From NCBI GenBank assembly GCA_009845905.1, contig VXYS01000009.1, positions 1 to 64,000 of the forward strand: a DNA stretch of 64,000 nucleotides. The letters run 5' to 3'. Within the stretch, counting starts at the first letter, position 1. Each line of letters starts with the position of its first letter. This document shows, in pieces, positions 9,050 to 17,770 of this stretch. The notes beneath the pieces were generated by a model. The model did not search any database. It saw nothing but the letters and a program-made list of their open reading frames with translations, and had not been told where the DNA came from. The position numbers and the translations under genes are program-made. Source of the stretch: Gammaproteobacteria bacterium (GTDB lineage: Bacteria > Pseudomonadota > Gammaproteobacteria > Steroidobacterales > Foliamicaceae).

Positions 9050-10156
9050 CTAGTCTTCCCTGAGCAGATCGTCCATTTTCTTGAACCATTGATCGCTCTT
9101 GTAGCCGGGAAGCTCGTAGGCCCATCCCGCCAGTGCGGCGTTCAGTTCGCCGGCCCGCTCCTCGGCCGTAACGGGCGACGTCTCCGGCACCACGTCCCCG
9201 GCGCTGACGGCCGGCTCTTCCTGATCGGCAGCTTCAGCGGCGCCGGCGCTGAACAGCACCCAGTAGCGCGGGTCGGCGTCGTCTCCGGCAGCCCCGTCGT
9301 CCCCCGCTTCGACCGGCGGTTCTTCGCGCACGTCCAGCTCCAGCTCCAGCCCTTCGAAGGTCTCGTACAAAGCGCGGACCGCGCGCGGCAGGGCGGCCAC
9401 TTCCGCGGCCGGGCGCACGTCGTTGGCCTCGACGTTGGCCAGGGCGCCGGCGATGCTGTTGGCCACGCTGCCGTAGCTCAGCTCCCTTCCCTCGGGAATG
9501 TCCCGGGGCGTGAAGTTGATGTCGTCCCGGTCCTCCTTGGCGATCTCCAGCCGGTCGCCTTCGCCGCGGTCCAGCTCTACCCGGCGCACTTCTCCGGAAC
9601 CGAGATCGATGATGTCCCGGGCCACCCAGTCGCGCGTCTCGTCGGAAAGGCTCAGTTCGGCGCTCACCATCCAGCTCTGCTCCTCGCCGGCGGTGCGGAT
9701 GTAGATCATTCCCGCGCCGGCCCGGTTGCCCAGGATGAAACGGTCCTCCGGGCGACTGCCGCCGTAGCCGAGTTCGAACAGGTAGCCGCCGGCGTCCGGA
9801 TCGCTGACGTCCTCGACGCCGATCCGCGGGTAGAACTCGGACAGCGCGGTCTTCCTCTCCACCCGGCGGGCCTCGGACAGCGCGAGCAGGCTGCCCCGGA
9901 AGCGTTCGAAGTCCACCGGGTGCCCGCCCCTCTCGGCCACTCCCCAGCCCCGATCGGAACGTTCGATGGTGGCTACGACCTCGTTGCCGGCGCGCGTTAC
10001 CCGCAACGATTCCAGTTCGCCCAGCCGGTCGGCCAGGCCCGGCGCATGCAGCGCGCCGAGCGAGTCGTCGCTCGGGAAGTCCAGCCGCGTCAGGAGCAGG
10101 ACCCCCACCAGCACGGCGCCGACGACGCCCAGAACGACGAGCGAGCGCCGGGTCAC
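9050..10156 (-). CDS. DUF4340-domain protein, partner of the Gld-type exporter
   Basis: This 368-residue protein has one N-terminal membrane helix (about 7-23) and a large, acidic, predicted periplasmic part. DUF4340 proteins usually follow gldG-like genes in ABC exporter operons, as here. It starts with GTG overlapping the GldG stop (GTGA), which indicates translational coupling. The C-terminal region has a low-complexity acidic insert (about 275-325: GDDGAAGDDAD and EEPAVSAGD). The biochemical role is not known. Confidence 0.85.
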   Translation of the reverse strand: MTRRSLVVLGVVGAVLVGVLLLTRLDFPSDDSLGALHAPGLADRLGELESLRVTRAGNEVVATIERSDRGWGVAERGGHPVDFERFRGSLLALSEARRVERKTALSEFYPRIGVEDVSDPDAGGYLFELGYGGSRPEDRFILGNRAGAGMIYIRTAGEEQSWMVSAELSLSDETRDWVARDIIDLGSGEVRRVELDRGEGDRLEIAKEDRDDINFTPRDIPEGRELSYGSVANSIAGALANVEANDVRPAAEVAALPRAVRALYETFEGLELELDVREEPPVEAGDDGAAGDDADPRYWVLFSAGAAEAADQEEPAVSAGDVVPETSPVTAEERAGELNAALAGWAYELPGYKSDQWFKKMDDLLRED

Positions 10157-12135
10157 GATCCGCGCCCTTTCCGGCCGCGGCGGCGCAGGAGGGCCACGGC
10201 CAGTCCGCCGACGCCGATCAGCAGCGGAATCAGCCCGATATTGATGACCTTGAGAAATGCGCCCAGGCGCTGGATGCTGGAGTCGAGGTTGCGGCGGACT
10301 TCGCGCAGCTCGCGGCGTATGCGCAGGCGCTCGTCGGTGAACTTCTCCAGCTCCGCTTCCTGCTCCGGCGTGAGGCTGAGGGCGAACTGGTCATCGCGCG
10401 CTTCCTGCAGCTCCGCCAGGCGGTTCTCCGTGCTGACCAGTTCCTGCTGCAACCGGTCCTCGGTGAGCCGGAATTGCGCTTCCGCCTCGAGACGCAACTC
10501 GTCGACTCGGTCGAAGGGCCGGGAAAAGGCGGCCCTTCCGCGCAGACTCATGAGATCGGAACTTCCGGCCAGCTGATCCAGGGCGTTGACGACAAAGTCG
10601 CCGTTGCTGGCGAAAGCGGTCACCAGGCGCTGGCCGAAAAGGCTTTGCGCCTGCGCCCACATCCGATCCGATAACAGGTCGGTGTCCGCCACCACGATGA
10701 GTTGCACTTCGCCCTCGGCAATATGCTCCGGTAACTCCGGTTCGTCCCCTTCGCCCTCCCCGGAAGACCCTGGGAGCGAGGGCGTCTCGCCCTCTCCCAT
10801 CGCTTCCGCAAACGGGTTCGCTTCGTCCTCCTCGCCCTCCGCCTCATCCACCGGCGCCTCGGGCCGCCCTTCCGGAAAGGCGCTGGCCACCGTGCCGCTC
10901 AGCCTGGCCGCAAAGGTCACGGCCTCGCCCTGCGGGTTGAATCCGGACCACAGGCTGTTGATGTCGGGCGTGAAGGCCAGCAGGTTGGGATCCAGAAACC
11001 CGGCGTCGGAACTCGAGCGGACCAGGGGCACGACCTCAAGGGCGGCCTCCTCGCTCGCCTTGAGGTAGCCGGCGAATCCCAGGTTCAGCACGTCCAGTTC
11101 GGCGGTCACGACCTCGCCGGAGTCCGTTTCCGCCAGGTCCACGCCGATATAGGCTGGATGGCGGGCCAGGGTGCCGTCGACCTCGCTGACCCGCAGCGCG
11201 TAGCGGCCGTCCCCGACCACCGTTTCCGCGGGCATTTCCAGGCCCCAATGGCCGAGCAGGAATTCCAGGTTGGACGAACGGTCGGCGGGCATGCCGGCCA
11301 TCGGGCCGCCGGGTGGGCTCGCGGGATCGGCCTCGGCCAGGGGATCGATGAAGACCAGCGCCCGGCCGCCGCGGAACAGGTACTGTTCGAACGCGTACAA
11401 CTGCCGGGGCGTGGCGCCCTTGGGATGCACGAGCATCAGTACATCCAGCTCCCCGTCGATCTCGTCCTCGATAAGGTCGAGGTACCTGAGATCGAACAGA
11501 TCGCTGATCTGGGACGTGATGATCCAGGGTTCCGTCACGGCAGTCTGCATCGGATCGAAGCCGCCGGCCAGGGGCAGGCTGCTCACCAGGCCCACTACCG
11601 GTTCGTCGGAGCGCGACAGCGAATGGACCAGCTTGGCGAGGTCGTACTCGAGGAACTGCTCGCGCTGCGGATCCATGAAGGCGATGAACTCCTCGTCGCC
11701 GACGGCGTTCGAGCCCGCCACGCCGAAGTACAGCGGATCGTCGCTGATCTGAAGGCGCACGGCCTGCAGGCCGAAGGCCGCGGCGCGGTCCTCGTCCTCG
11801 GAAAACGGCGCGGGATCGATGACGCTCACATCCAGCCGGCCGTCCGAATGGGCTTCGAATTCGTTGAGCATGTCCTCCACGCGGTCCGCCCAGGCGCGCA
11901 GGCCTGGGCTGTCGGACAGTCCGCCGCGGGAAATGAAAAAGTACAGCCGCACCGGTTCGGGAATGCCCTCCAGCACACTTCGCGTGCCTTCCGACAGCGT
12001 GTAGAGGCCGGCCTCGGTGAGGTCCAGGCGCGCTCCGCGGAATACGACGTTGACCAGCGCCACGGCGGCCAGGAACACCAGCAGCAGGACTCCGAGTCCG
12101 AGCTGCCCGTATCGCGGTCTGATGCCCTGGGTCAT
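10153..12135 (-). CDS. GldG-like ABC exporter accessory subunit
   Basis: The 660-residue protein has an N-terminal membrane helix (about 9-31) and a GldG/IFT52-like periplasmic domain (LYFFISRGGL, VLMLVHPKGATPRQLYAFEQ, GGRALVFIDPL). A predicted coiled-coil stretch follows (about 550-625), then a C-terminal membrane helix (about 633-653) with a basic tail. GldG acts with a GldF permease and GldA ATPase; in Bacteroidetes the trio is linked to gliding, but in proteobacteria the cargo is unknown. An acidic, glycine-rich insert (about 420-480) contains a family B hairpin translated in-frame (about 446-455). It lies 13 bases after the permease gene and overlaps DUF4340. Confidence 0.88.
   Translation of the reverse strand: MTQGIRPRYGQLGLGVLLLVFLAAVALVNVVFRGARLDLTEAGLYTLSEGTRSVLEGIPEPVRLYFFISRGGLSDSPGLRAWADRVEDMLNEFEAHSDGRLDVSVIDPAPFSEDEDRAAAFGLQAVRLQISDDPLYFGVAGSNAVGDEEFIAFMDPQREQFLEYDLAKLVHSLSRSDEPVVGLVSSLPLAGGFDPMQTAVTEPWIITSQISDLFDLRYLDLIEDEIDGELDVLMLVHPKGATPRQLYAFEQYLFRGGRALVFIDPLAEADPASPPGGPMAGMPADRSSNLEFLLGHWGLEMPAETVVGDGRYALRVSEVDGTLARHPAYIGVDLAETDSGEVVTAELDVLNLGFAGYLKASEEAALEVVPLVRSSSDAGFLDPNLLAFTPDINSLWSGFNPQGEAVTFAARLSGTVASAFPEGRPEAPVDEAEGEEDEANPFAEAMGEGETPSLPGSSGEGEGDEPELPEHIAEGEVQLIVVADTDLLSDRMWAQAQSLFGQRLVTAFASNGDFVVNALDQLAGSSDLMSLRGRAAFSRPFDRVDELRLEAEAQFRLTEDRLQQELVSTENRLAELQEARDDQFALSLTPEQEAELEKFTDERLRIRRELREVRRNLDSSIQRLGAFLKVINIGLIPLLIGVGGLAVALLRRRGRKGRGS
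10771..10799. repeat. Family B hairpin inside gldG-like gene
   Basis: GAGGGCG and CGCCCTC (10778-10794) pair around TCT, flanked by TGGGAG and CTCCCA. It is translated in-frame within the acidic, low-complexity part of the GldG-like protein, a region likely to tolerate insertions. Confidence 0.65.
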
Positions 12136-12148
12136 TCGTCTGTCGTCC

Positions 12149-12883
12149 CTAATTCCCTCTTCCCAGGTCGAGGACGATGGCGTTGGCGTAGAGGAAGGCT
12201 GCGATCACGAGCAGGAAATACAGGATGTCCCGGGCATCCAGCACGCCCTTGCTGATCGCGTTGAAATGCGTGAGGAAGCCCAGCGAGGCGATCGTGTCCA
12301 CCAGCACGTCGGGCGCCCAGCCGGCGAACGCGTCCAGGACCAGCGGGAAGCCGGCCAGCAGGAACCCGAAGCAGACGACGACCGTCGTGACGAACGCCAC
12401 CACCTGGCTGCGGCAGGCGGCGGAAATGCAGGCGCCGATCGCCAGGTAGGCGCCGGCCATCAGGACACTGCCGCAGTAGGCGGCGAGGATCACGCCGTTG
12501 TCCGGATCGCCGAGATAGTTGACCGTGATCCAGGTGGGGAAGGTGAGCGCCAGCGCCACTGCGATAAAGCACCAGGCGGCCAGGAACTTGCCCAGCACCG
12601 CCTGCCAGGGCGCGACCGGCAGCGTCATCAGGAGTTCCACGCTGCCCGACTGCCGTTCCTCGGCCCAAAGGCGCATGGAAACGGCCGGCGCCAGCACCAG
12701 GTGCAGCCAGGGATGAAAGCCGAAAAACGGCGTGAGGTCGGCCTGTTCGCGCTCGAAGAAATTGCCCAGATAGAACGTGAACACGCCGCTCAGCGCCACG
12801 AAGATCACGATGAAGACATAGGCGACCGGAGTCGCGAAGTAGGCGCGCAGCTCGCGGCGGGCAATGGTCCGCACGTGGCTCAT
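12149..12883 (-). CDS. ABC-2 type permease, GldF-like
   Basis: The 244-residue protein has about six membrane helices and the N-terminal pattern of GldF (ARRELRAYFATPVAYVFIVIF). It also has the conserved cytosolic segment WAEERQSGSVELLMTLPV, where ABC-2 permeases contact their ATPase. ATG at 12883 overlaps the ATPase stop as ATGA. It forms the membrane channel of the exporter with the ATPase and GldG-like protein. The cargo is unknown. Confidence 0.92.
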   Translation of the reverse strand: MSHVRTIARRELRAYFATPVAYVFIVIFVALSGVFTFYLGNFFEREQADLTPFFGFHPWLHLVLAPAVSMRLWAEERQSGSVELLMTLPVAPWQAVLGKFLAAWCFIAVALALTFPTWITVNYLGDPDNGVILAAYCGSVLMAGAYLAIGACISAACRSQVVAFVTTVVVCFGFLLAGFPLVLDAFAGWAPDVLVDTIASLGFLTHFNAISKGVLDARDILYFLLVIAAFLYANAIVLDLGRGN

Positions 12884-13626
12884 GACCGCTCCCGAGTCGC
12901 GCCGGCCCGCGACTCGCCGGTGGTGATCCGGCGGAACACGTGGTCGAGGCGGTTGCTGTCCGACTGCGCGGCCAGCGCCGCGGGGCTGTCGTCGGCGACG
13001 ATGCGCCCGGCGGCGATGATGATGGCGCGGCTGCACACCGCCTCGACTTCCTCGAGTATGTGGGTGGAGATCACGACGATCTTGTCGCTGGACATGCCGC
13101 GAATGAGTTCGCGCACTTCGTGCTTCTGGTTCGGGTCCAGGCCGTCGGTCGGTTCGTCGAGCAGCAGCACCGGTGGGTCGTGAAGGATGGCCTGGGCCAG
13201 GCCGACGCGGCGGCGGAATCCCTTCGACAGGGTCTCGATCCGCTGATCGAGCACCGATTCCAGTTGCAGCAGCCCCGTCACCTCGCCGACGCGTTGCGCG
13301 CGCCGCTCGCCCTCGAGCCCGCGCACGTCGGCGATGAAGTCGAGGAATGCGCGCGGCGTCATTTCGCCCCACAGCGGCGCTCCCTCGGGCAGGTAGCCGA
13401 AGGTTTTCCGGGCGGCGATGGTCTGGGTCAGCAGGTCGAACCCGTGCACCTGCACGCTGCCGGAGGTGGGCGCCAGGTAGCCCGCGCACATGCGCATGGT
13501 GGTGGTCTTGCCGGCGCCGTTGGGACCGAGCAGGCCGACGATCTCCCCCGGCGCTATCGTGAAGGAGATTCCGTCAACCGCTCTGATCGCGCCGTAGTGT
13601 TTGCTCAGCGACTCCGCACGAATCAT
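12880..13626 (-). CDS. ABC transporter ATPase, GldA-like
   Basis: This 248-residue ABC-2 type ATPase shows Walker A GLLGPNGAGKTTT (from residue 31), signature LSKGFRRRVGLAQ, Walker B PVLLLDEPTDGLDP and the H-loop ISTH. It is the first gene of a six-gene minus-strand unit: ATPase, permease, GldG, DUF4340, M50 protease and methylase. The start codon at 13626 follows a short intergenic stretch with no clear promoter. Confidence 0.94.
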   Translation of the reverse strand: MIRAESLSKHYGAIRAVDGISFTIAPGEIVGLLGPNGAGKTTTMRMCAGYLAPTSGSVQVHGFDLLTQTIAARKTFGYLPEGAPLWGEMTPRAFLDFIADVRGLEGERRAQRVGEVTGLLQLESVLDQRIETLSKGFRRRVGLAQAILHDPPVLLLDEPTDGLDPNQKHEVRELIRGMSSDKIVVISTHILEEVEAVCSRAIIIAAGRIVADDSPAALAAQSDSNRLDHVFRRITTGESRAGATRERS

Positions 13627-13710
13627 GGCCGCGGTATTTTAGAGCTTCGATCCCGCCGTGTGCCGTAGCGGCTTGGACTTCGGCGATTACCTGACGGGCT
13701 CACGTTCTAG

Positions 13711-13818
13711 CGTCTTCGTTCGCCCCATGCCCGCCAGGAGCGTCGGCGGCAGGAGCCGCCGCCGAGCCCCAGGGATGGGTTCATGCGTCTCCGGGCGGGC
13801 ATGGGGCGAACGAAGACG
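13711..13818. repeat. Family A long-arm inverted repeat, copy 3
   Basis: Perfect 25-bp arms (13711-13735 and 13794-13818) enclose a diverged core. It contains its own small hairpin (GGCGGC...GCCGCC), CCCAGGGATGG and TTCATGCGTCTCC. It lies between the GldA-like gene start and the exported methyltransferase stop. Confidence 0.88.
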
Positions 13819-13844
13819 CGGCGCCCCGGCGAACGAACGTGCTA

Positions 13845-14687
13845 TCAGGCTTCGGGTTTGCGGAAGCGCAGCGTGTAGCGGTCGCTCTCGCCGATCTCCA
13901 CGTATTTCTCGCGGTCCTCGTCGCCCAGGCGCAACGTGGGCGGAAGCGTCCAGACGCCTTCGGGGTGATCGCGCGTGTCCCTGGGGTTGGCGTTGATCTC
14001 GGACTTCGCTTCCAGCACGAAGCCGGCCTTCTCGGCCAGTGCGATCGTGTATTCCTCGGTCACGTAGCCGGACTCGGCCTTCGGATCCTGTTCGCTGCCC
14101 GGCGTGCCGCGGTGTTCGACGATTCCCAGAATACCGCCAGGCTTGAGGGCATCGTAGAAACCCTGCATGACCTCGTCCTGAAAGTCGCGGGACATCCAGT
14201 TGTGGACGTTGCGGAACGTCAGCACCATATCCACGGGTTCCGGCGCCAGCGCCATATTGCCCGTGTACATCTCGGTGATCTGGGCGTTGCCGTAGGCCTC
14301 GGGATTGGCTTCCAGCTTGGCTTTGTAGGCGTCACGTGCCCGATTGAAGAACTCCATATCGGTGCCGCCCGGGAAATGCGCTCCATAGAACTGCCCTTTT
14401 TCGGCGACGAAGGGTGCAATGATCTCGGTGTACCAACCGCCGGAAGGCCAGATCTCCACCACGCTGGAGTCGGGCTGAAGCCCCAAGAATTTCAGGGTCT
14501 CGGCAGGATTGCGCGCGCCGTCGCGTGACGAATTCGGCACGCCGCTGCGGCTGGCGCCGCGATGATCGCCGGCGAGCACGGCGGCCATGGCGGAATCCCA
14601 GGAAGCGCCCGCATCCTCGGCCGGCGCCAGGGCCGGAGCGGTAATGAAAACAAAGGCCGCTGCAGCGGCAATAACGGATCGGTTCAT
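13845..14687 (-). CDS. Exported SAM-methyltransferase-fold protein (COG4798-like)
   Basis: This 280-residue protein has a signal peptide (MNRSVIAAAAAFVFI..., cleavage after APALA) yet a methyltransferase-type core: VVEIWPSGGWYTEIIAPFV as a motif-I analogue, DMVLTFRNVHNW, and LKPGGILGIVEHRG. Predicted exported methyltransferases of this family exist in proteobacteria, but how they would obtain S-adenosylmethionine in the periplasm is unclear. They may be cofactor-free or bind another ligand. It lies downstream of the acidic lipoprotein gene with a 207-base gap holding a strong hairpin. Confidence 0.8.
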   Translation of the reverse strand: MNRSVIAAAAAFVFITAPALAPAEDAGASWDSAMAAVLAGDHRGASRSGVPNSSRDGARNPAETLKFLGLQPDSSVVEIWPSGGWYTEIIAPFVAEKGQFYGAHFPGGTDMEFFNRARDAYKAKLEANPEAYGNAQITEMYTGNMALAPEPVDMVLTFRNVHNWMSRDFQDEVMQGFYDALKPGGILGIVEHRGTPGSEQDPKAESGYVTEEYTIALAEKAGFVLEAKSEINANPRDTRDHPEGVWTLPPTLRLGDEDREKYVEIGESDRYTLRFRKPEA

Positions 14688-14857
14688 GTTCGGATCTCCA
14701 GTTTCAGGAAGTCACTACTTTCAAGCGGCGCAGGCCCGAACCACGCGCGGGCGCAACGCCATTCACAGTTGCGGAAGTGGGCCGGACCCCGCACCGGCAA
14801 GCAGCCCGTGAACCGGACCGCCATGCGCGAAGGACGTCCCCTTCCCCTTGTCGTGCC

Positions 14858-14880
14858 GCATGGGCGATCCCCGCCCATGC
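14858..14880 (-). terminator. Strong hairpin downstream of the acidic lipoprotein gene
   Basis: A perfect 9-bp stem (GCATGGGCG with CGCCCATGC) around a 5-base loop lies 14 bases after the lipoprotein stop codon on the minus strand. There is no T-run, so it is either a weak intrinsic terminator or a 3'-end stabiliser. The rest of the 207-base gap shows no gene. Confidence 0.45.
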
Positions 14881-14894
14881 GAGCGCGGAATCAA

Positions 14895-15224
14895 TCAGCC
14901 GGCAGCTTCCTCGCCGCCTTCGTCACCGCCTTCGTCGCCGGCATCGGCTTCGTCGGCGCCATTGTCACCAGCGTCGTCACCGTCTTCAGCGCCTTCGGCG
15001 TTTTCGGCGCCTTCGGCGCCTTCATCGGCTCCGGCTTCGGACATCGCGTCGCCGGCATCGGCTTCTTCGGCCGGCATGGCCTCGGCCGGCGCCGCTTCCT
15101 CGGCGGGCATGCTCTCGGCCGCGGCGCCGTTATCCGCCGCAGCGTCGTCGCCCGACGGAGCGCCCCCTCCACAAGCCGCCAGCGCCAGGGCCGCGGATAA
15201 AAGTACCAGGTTCAAACGGACCAT
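14895..15224 (-). CDS. Extremely acidic low-complexity lipoprotein
   Basis: This 109-residue protein has a clear lipoprotein signal: MVRLNLVLLSAALALAAC with the lipid-accepting C18. The mature part consists almost wholly of A, E, D, G, S, P, M and N. It contains no lysine, arginine, histidine or aromatic residue after the signal, and has repeated AEGAEN / MPAEEA-like units. GGAGG lies upstream of the ATG. The sequence resembles low-complexity spacers more than any enzyme. It may bind cations or act as a flexible tether; this is inference. It lies 30 bases after the rhomboid gene. Confidence 0.75.
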   Translation of the reverse strand: MVRLNLVLLSAALALAACGGGAPSGDDAAADNGAAAESMPAEEAAPAEAMPAEEADAGDAMSEAGADEGAEGAENAEGAEDGDDAGDNGADEADAGDEGGDEGGEEAAG

Positions 15225-15254
15225 GGTGTTCCTCCAGAGTTTTTCCTCAAGAAA

Positions 15255-15923
15255 TCAAAGCCGCGCTTTGCGACGCGGCATAAACAAGCCTACCAGAATC
15301 AGTCCGGAAATAAAGCCGCCGATGTGGGCGAAAAACGCCACACCGCCCTGTCCCGGCTGAATCATCGCGCTGGAAGCCAGTTGAAAAAGGAACCAGATGC
15401 CCAGCACCATCCACGCGGGCACGCGCATCGTGTAGAAGACGATGAACAGCGGAACCAGCACCCGGACCCGGGCGTGCGGATAAAGCCGCATATAGGCGCC
15501 CAGCACTCCGGATATGGCGCCGCTGGCGCCGATCATCGGAATCATGGACGTGGTCTCGGAAACCGTCTGCACCAGGGCCGCCGCCACGCCGCAGAGAAGG
15601 TAGAAGGCGACGAAGCGCCCCCGGCCGAGCGCATCCTCCACGTTGTCGCCGAAGATCCACAGGTACAACAGGTTGCCTCCCAGGTGCAGCCAGCCGCCGT
15701 GCAGAAACATCGAGGTGAAGACGGTGGCCCAGGCCGGCGCCCACTCGAGCTGCGGCGGCAGAAGAGCGCCGTGAACCAGGCGCGCGGGAATGAGTCCGAA
15801 GGCGTAGACCGCTGCGTTGCCGGCCTGCAGTTGCCACAGAAAGGCCAGCAGGATGGCGCCCAGCAGCGCGTAACTTACGACCGGCGTGCGGCTGGTCCTG
15901 TTTTCATCGCTCAGCGGAATCAT
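15255..15923 (-). CDS. Rhomboid-family intramembrane serine protease
   Basis: The 222-residue protein has about six membrane helices. The catalytic serine is S134 in GASGAISG and the catalytic histidine is H200 in FFAHIGGF, the canonical rhomboid dyad. An HGGWLHLGGN loop (75-84) matches the oxyanion/L1 region. It is 27 bases downstream of the M48 protease gene, so two membrane-associated proteases are probably coexpressed. Substrates are unknown. Confidence 0.93.
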   Translation of the reverse strand: MIPLSDENRTSRTPVVSYALLGAILLAFLWQLQAGNAAVYAFGLIPARLVHGALLPPQLEWAPAWATVFTSMFLHGGWLHLGGNLLYLWIFGDNVEDALGRGRFVAFYLLCGVAAALVQTVSETTSMIPMIGASGAISGVLGAYMRLYPHARVRVLVPLFIVFYTMRVPAWMVLGIWFLFQLASSAMIQPGQGGVAFFAHIGGFISGLILVGLFMPRRKARL

Positions 15924-15950
15924 TCCGCGGGCTTTTCGCGGCGGCGCCGC

Positions 15951-16685
15951 TTATTCGCAAACGGGACGCACGCCCCGGCCCTGGGCGGCGTTATACCGTT
16001 CCAGTGCCGCGCTCATCCGGCCAATCAGGTTGCCCATGCGGTCCTCGGGGGCCGGATGCGTGGACAGGAACTGCGGCGGGCGCACGCTGCCCGCCTTGTC
16101 GTCCATGTTCTTCCAGAGGTTGACGCTGGCGCGCGGATCGAACCCCGCATCGGCCATGTACAGCAGGCCGATATCGTCGGCCTCGCGCTCGTGCTTGCGG
16201 CTGAACGGCAGGGTCAGGCCGATCTGCGCGATCGCCTGCATGTCCTGCTGCGGCACGCGCATCGCGGCCCCGGCGACCGCCGCCGCGCCGGTGGTCATCA
16301 TCCCCCGGTTGACCTGCGCAACCTGGTGCTCGCGCGTGACGTGGGCGATTTCATGCCCGATCACCGCGGCAAGCTGGTCCTGGTCCTGAGCCACGTCAAG
16401 GATGCCGTTGAACACGCCGATCTTCCCGCCTGGCATGGCGAAGGCGTTGGCGTCGGGCAGGTCGAACACTTCGATTTCCCAGGCGCGGCTGGCGTAGGGC
16501 TCCTCGACCACCCGCAGCACCGCCTGCGCCACGCAGAATATGTAGGCGCGCTCGGCCGGGTCCTGCGAGATCGGCATCTGCCGGCGCATCTGCTGAAATT
16601 GCGTGTTGGCTTCCACGCGCAGCGACGACTCGCTGACGCAGCCCACCGCGGCCAGGGCCAGAACAAATACTGCCAGTTTTTTCAT
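15951..16685 (-). CDS. M48-family metalloprotease lipoprotein
   Basis: The 244-residue protein begins MKKLAVFVLALAAVGC, a lipoprotein signal with C16. The zinc motif is H111-E-I-A-H115, and EREADDIG near residue 166 supplies the third ligand (E168). The start at 16685 is chosen for AAGGAG upstream; an earlier in-frame codon would break the signal peptide. The family resembles BepA/LoiP-type periplasmic proteases involved in outer-membrane quality control. It is 38 bases after lipA. Confidence 0.92.
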   Translation of the reverse strand: MKKLAVFVLALAAVGCVSESSLRVEANTQFQQMRRQMPISQDPAERAYIFCVAQAVLRVVEEPYASRAWEIEVFDLPDANAFAMPGGKIGVFNGILDVAQDQDQLAAVIGHEIAHVTREHQVAQVNRGMMTTGAAAVAGAAMRVPQQDMQAIAQIGLTLPFSRKHEREADDIGLLYMADAGFDPRASVNLWKNMDDKAGSVRPPQFLSTHPAPEDRMGNLIGRMSAALERYNAAQGRGVRPVCE

Positions 16686-16723
16686 TTGCTGCTCCTTCTC
16701 CGCGTCTCGGGGCCAGTGCCGTG

Positions 16724-17770
16724 TCAGACACTGCACTGGGAGAGCGCGGGATTCATCGATTGCAATTCCACCCCTGCATTGTTTCCCATCAAGGCGCGCT
16801 CGGCCCGGTAACTCGAACGCACCAGCGGCCCGGCCACGACCTCGGTGAAGCCCGCGGCCAATCCGTACTCGCGCCAGTCGGCAAATTCCTCGGGCGGCAC
16901 GTAACGCTCCACCGGCAGATGGTGCCGGGTGGGACGCAGGTACTGCCCCAGCGTCAGCAGCGACGCGCCCTGCAGACGCAGGTCGCGCATGGTGCGGGCG
17001 ATCTCGTCCGGGCGCTCGCCCAGACCCAGCATGATGCCGGACTTGGTCAGGATGCCGTCGCCGTGACGGGCGGCGGCTCTCAGCACCTTCAGCGACTGAT
17101 CGTAGCCTGCTCGCGGATCGCGCACTCGCGATGTCAGGCGGCGAACGGTTTCGACGTTATGGGCGAATACCGCGGGCTTCGCTGCGAGCACCGTGCGCAC
17201 GGCCTCCTCGCTGCCGCGAAAATCCGGAGTCAGCACTTCCACGGCCGTCTTCGGACTGCGGCGGCGGATGGCGCGAACGCAGCTTGCGAAATGCGATGCG
17301 CCGCCGTCGGGCAGGTCGTCGCGGTCAACCGAGGTCAGCACGACATAGCCGAGGTCCATGATGCGAACGGTCTCGGCGGCGTTGTCCGGCTCCTCGGCGT
17401 CGAGCCAGCCGGAGGGATTGCCCGTGTCCACCGCGCAAAAACGGCAGGCGCGCGTGCAGACGCCGCCCATCACCATCAGCGTGGCCGTGCCGGCGTTCCA
17501 GCATTCGCCGATGTTGGGACAATGCGATTCCTCGCATACGGTGGCCAGCCGATGCTCCCGCATCAGGCCCTTAAGACGCAGATACCGCGACCCCGACGGC
17601 AGCTGCGCCCGCAGCCAGCGCGGTTTGCGCCCGGCGCGGTCCGGCTCCGGGGCTGCGCGCCGCTTCATGCCGTTTCTGACGGCGCTGAATCCCTGTGGCG
17701 TGCGGTATTTCTCGCCGCTTACCACCGGTATCGCGGCCAGGGCATTGTGCGCGCCGCCGGTGAAGGTCAT
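16724..17770 (-). CDS. lipA: Lipoyl synthase
   Basis: This 348-residue radical-SAM enzyme inserts two sulfurs into octanoyl groups on lipoyl domains. Its auxiliary [4Fe-4S] cluster ligands are C79, C84 and C90 ([12 protein letters not shown]), with the serine ligand in the C-terminal RSSY motif (about 318-321). The radical-SAM ligands are C105, C109 and C112 (CTRACRFC). ATG at 17770 overlaps the ogt stop (ATGA), which fixes the start; the frame is open further upstream but within ogt. The N-terminal extension (about 40 residues) is longer than in E. coli LipA. No lipB is seen in the window. Confidence 0.95.
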   Translation of the reverse strand: MTFTGGAHNALAAIPVVSGEKYRTPQGFSAVRNGMKRRAAPEPDRAGRKPRWLRAQLPSGSRYLRLKGLMREHRLATVCEESHCPNIGECWNAGTATLMVMGGVCTRACRFCAVDTGNPSGWLDAEEPDNAAETVRIMDLGYVVLTSVDRDDLPDGGASHFASCVRAIRRRSPKTAVEVLTPDFRGSEEAVRTVLAAKPAVFAHNVETVRRLTSRVRDPRAGYDQSLKVLRAAARHGDGILTKSGIMLGLGERPDEIARTMRDLRLQGASLLTLGQYLRPTRHHLPVERYVPPEEFADWREYGLAAGFTEVVAGPLVRSSYRAERALMGNNAGVELQSMNPALSQCSV

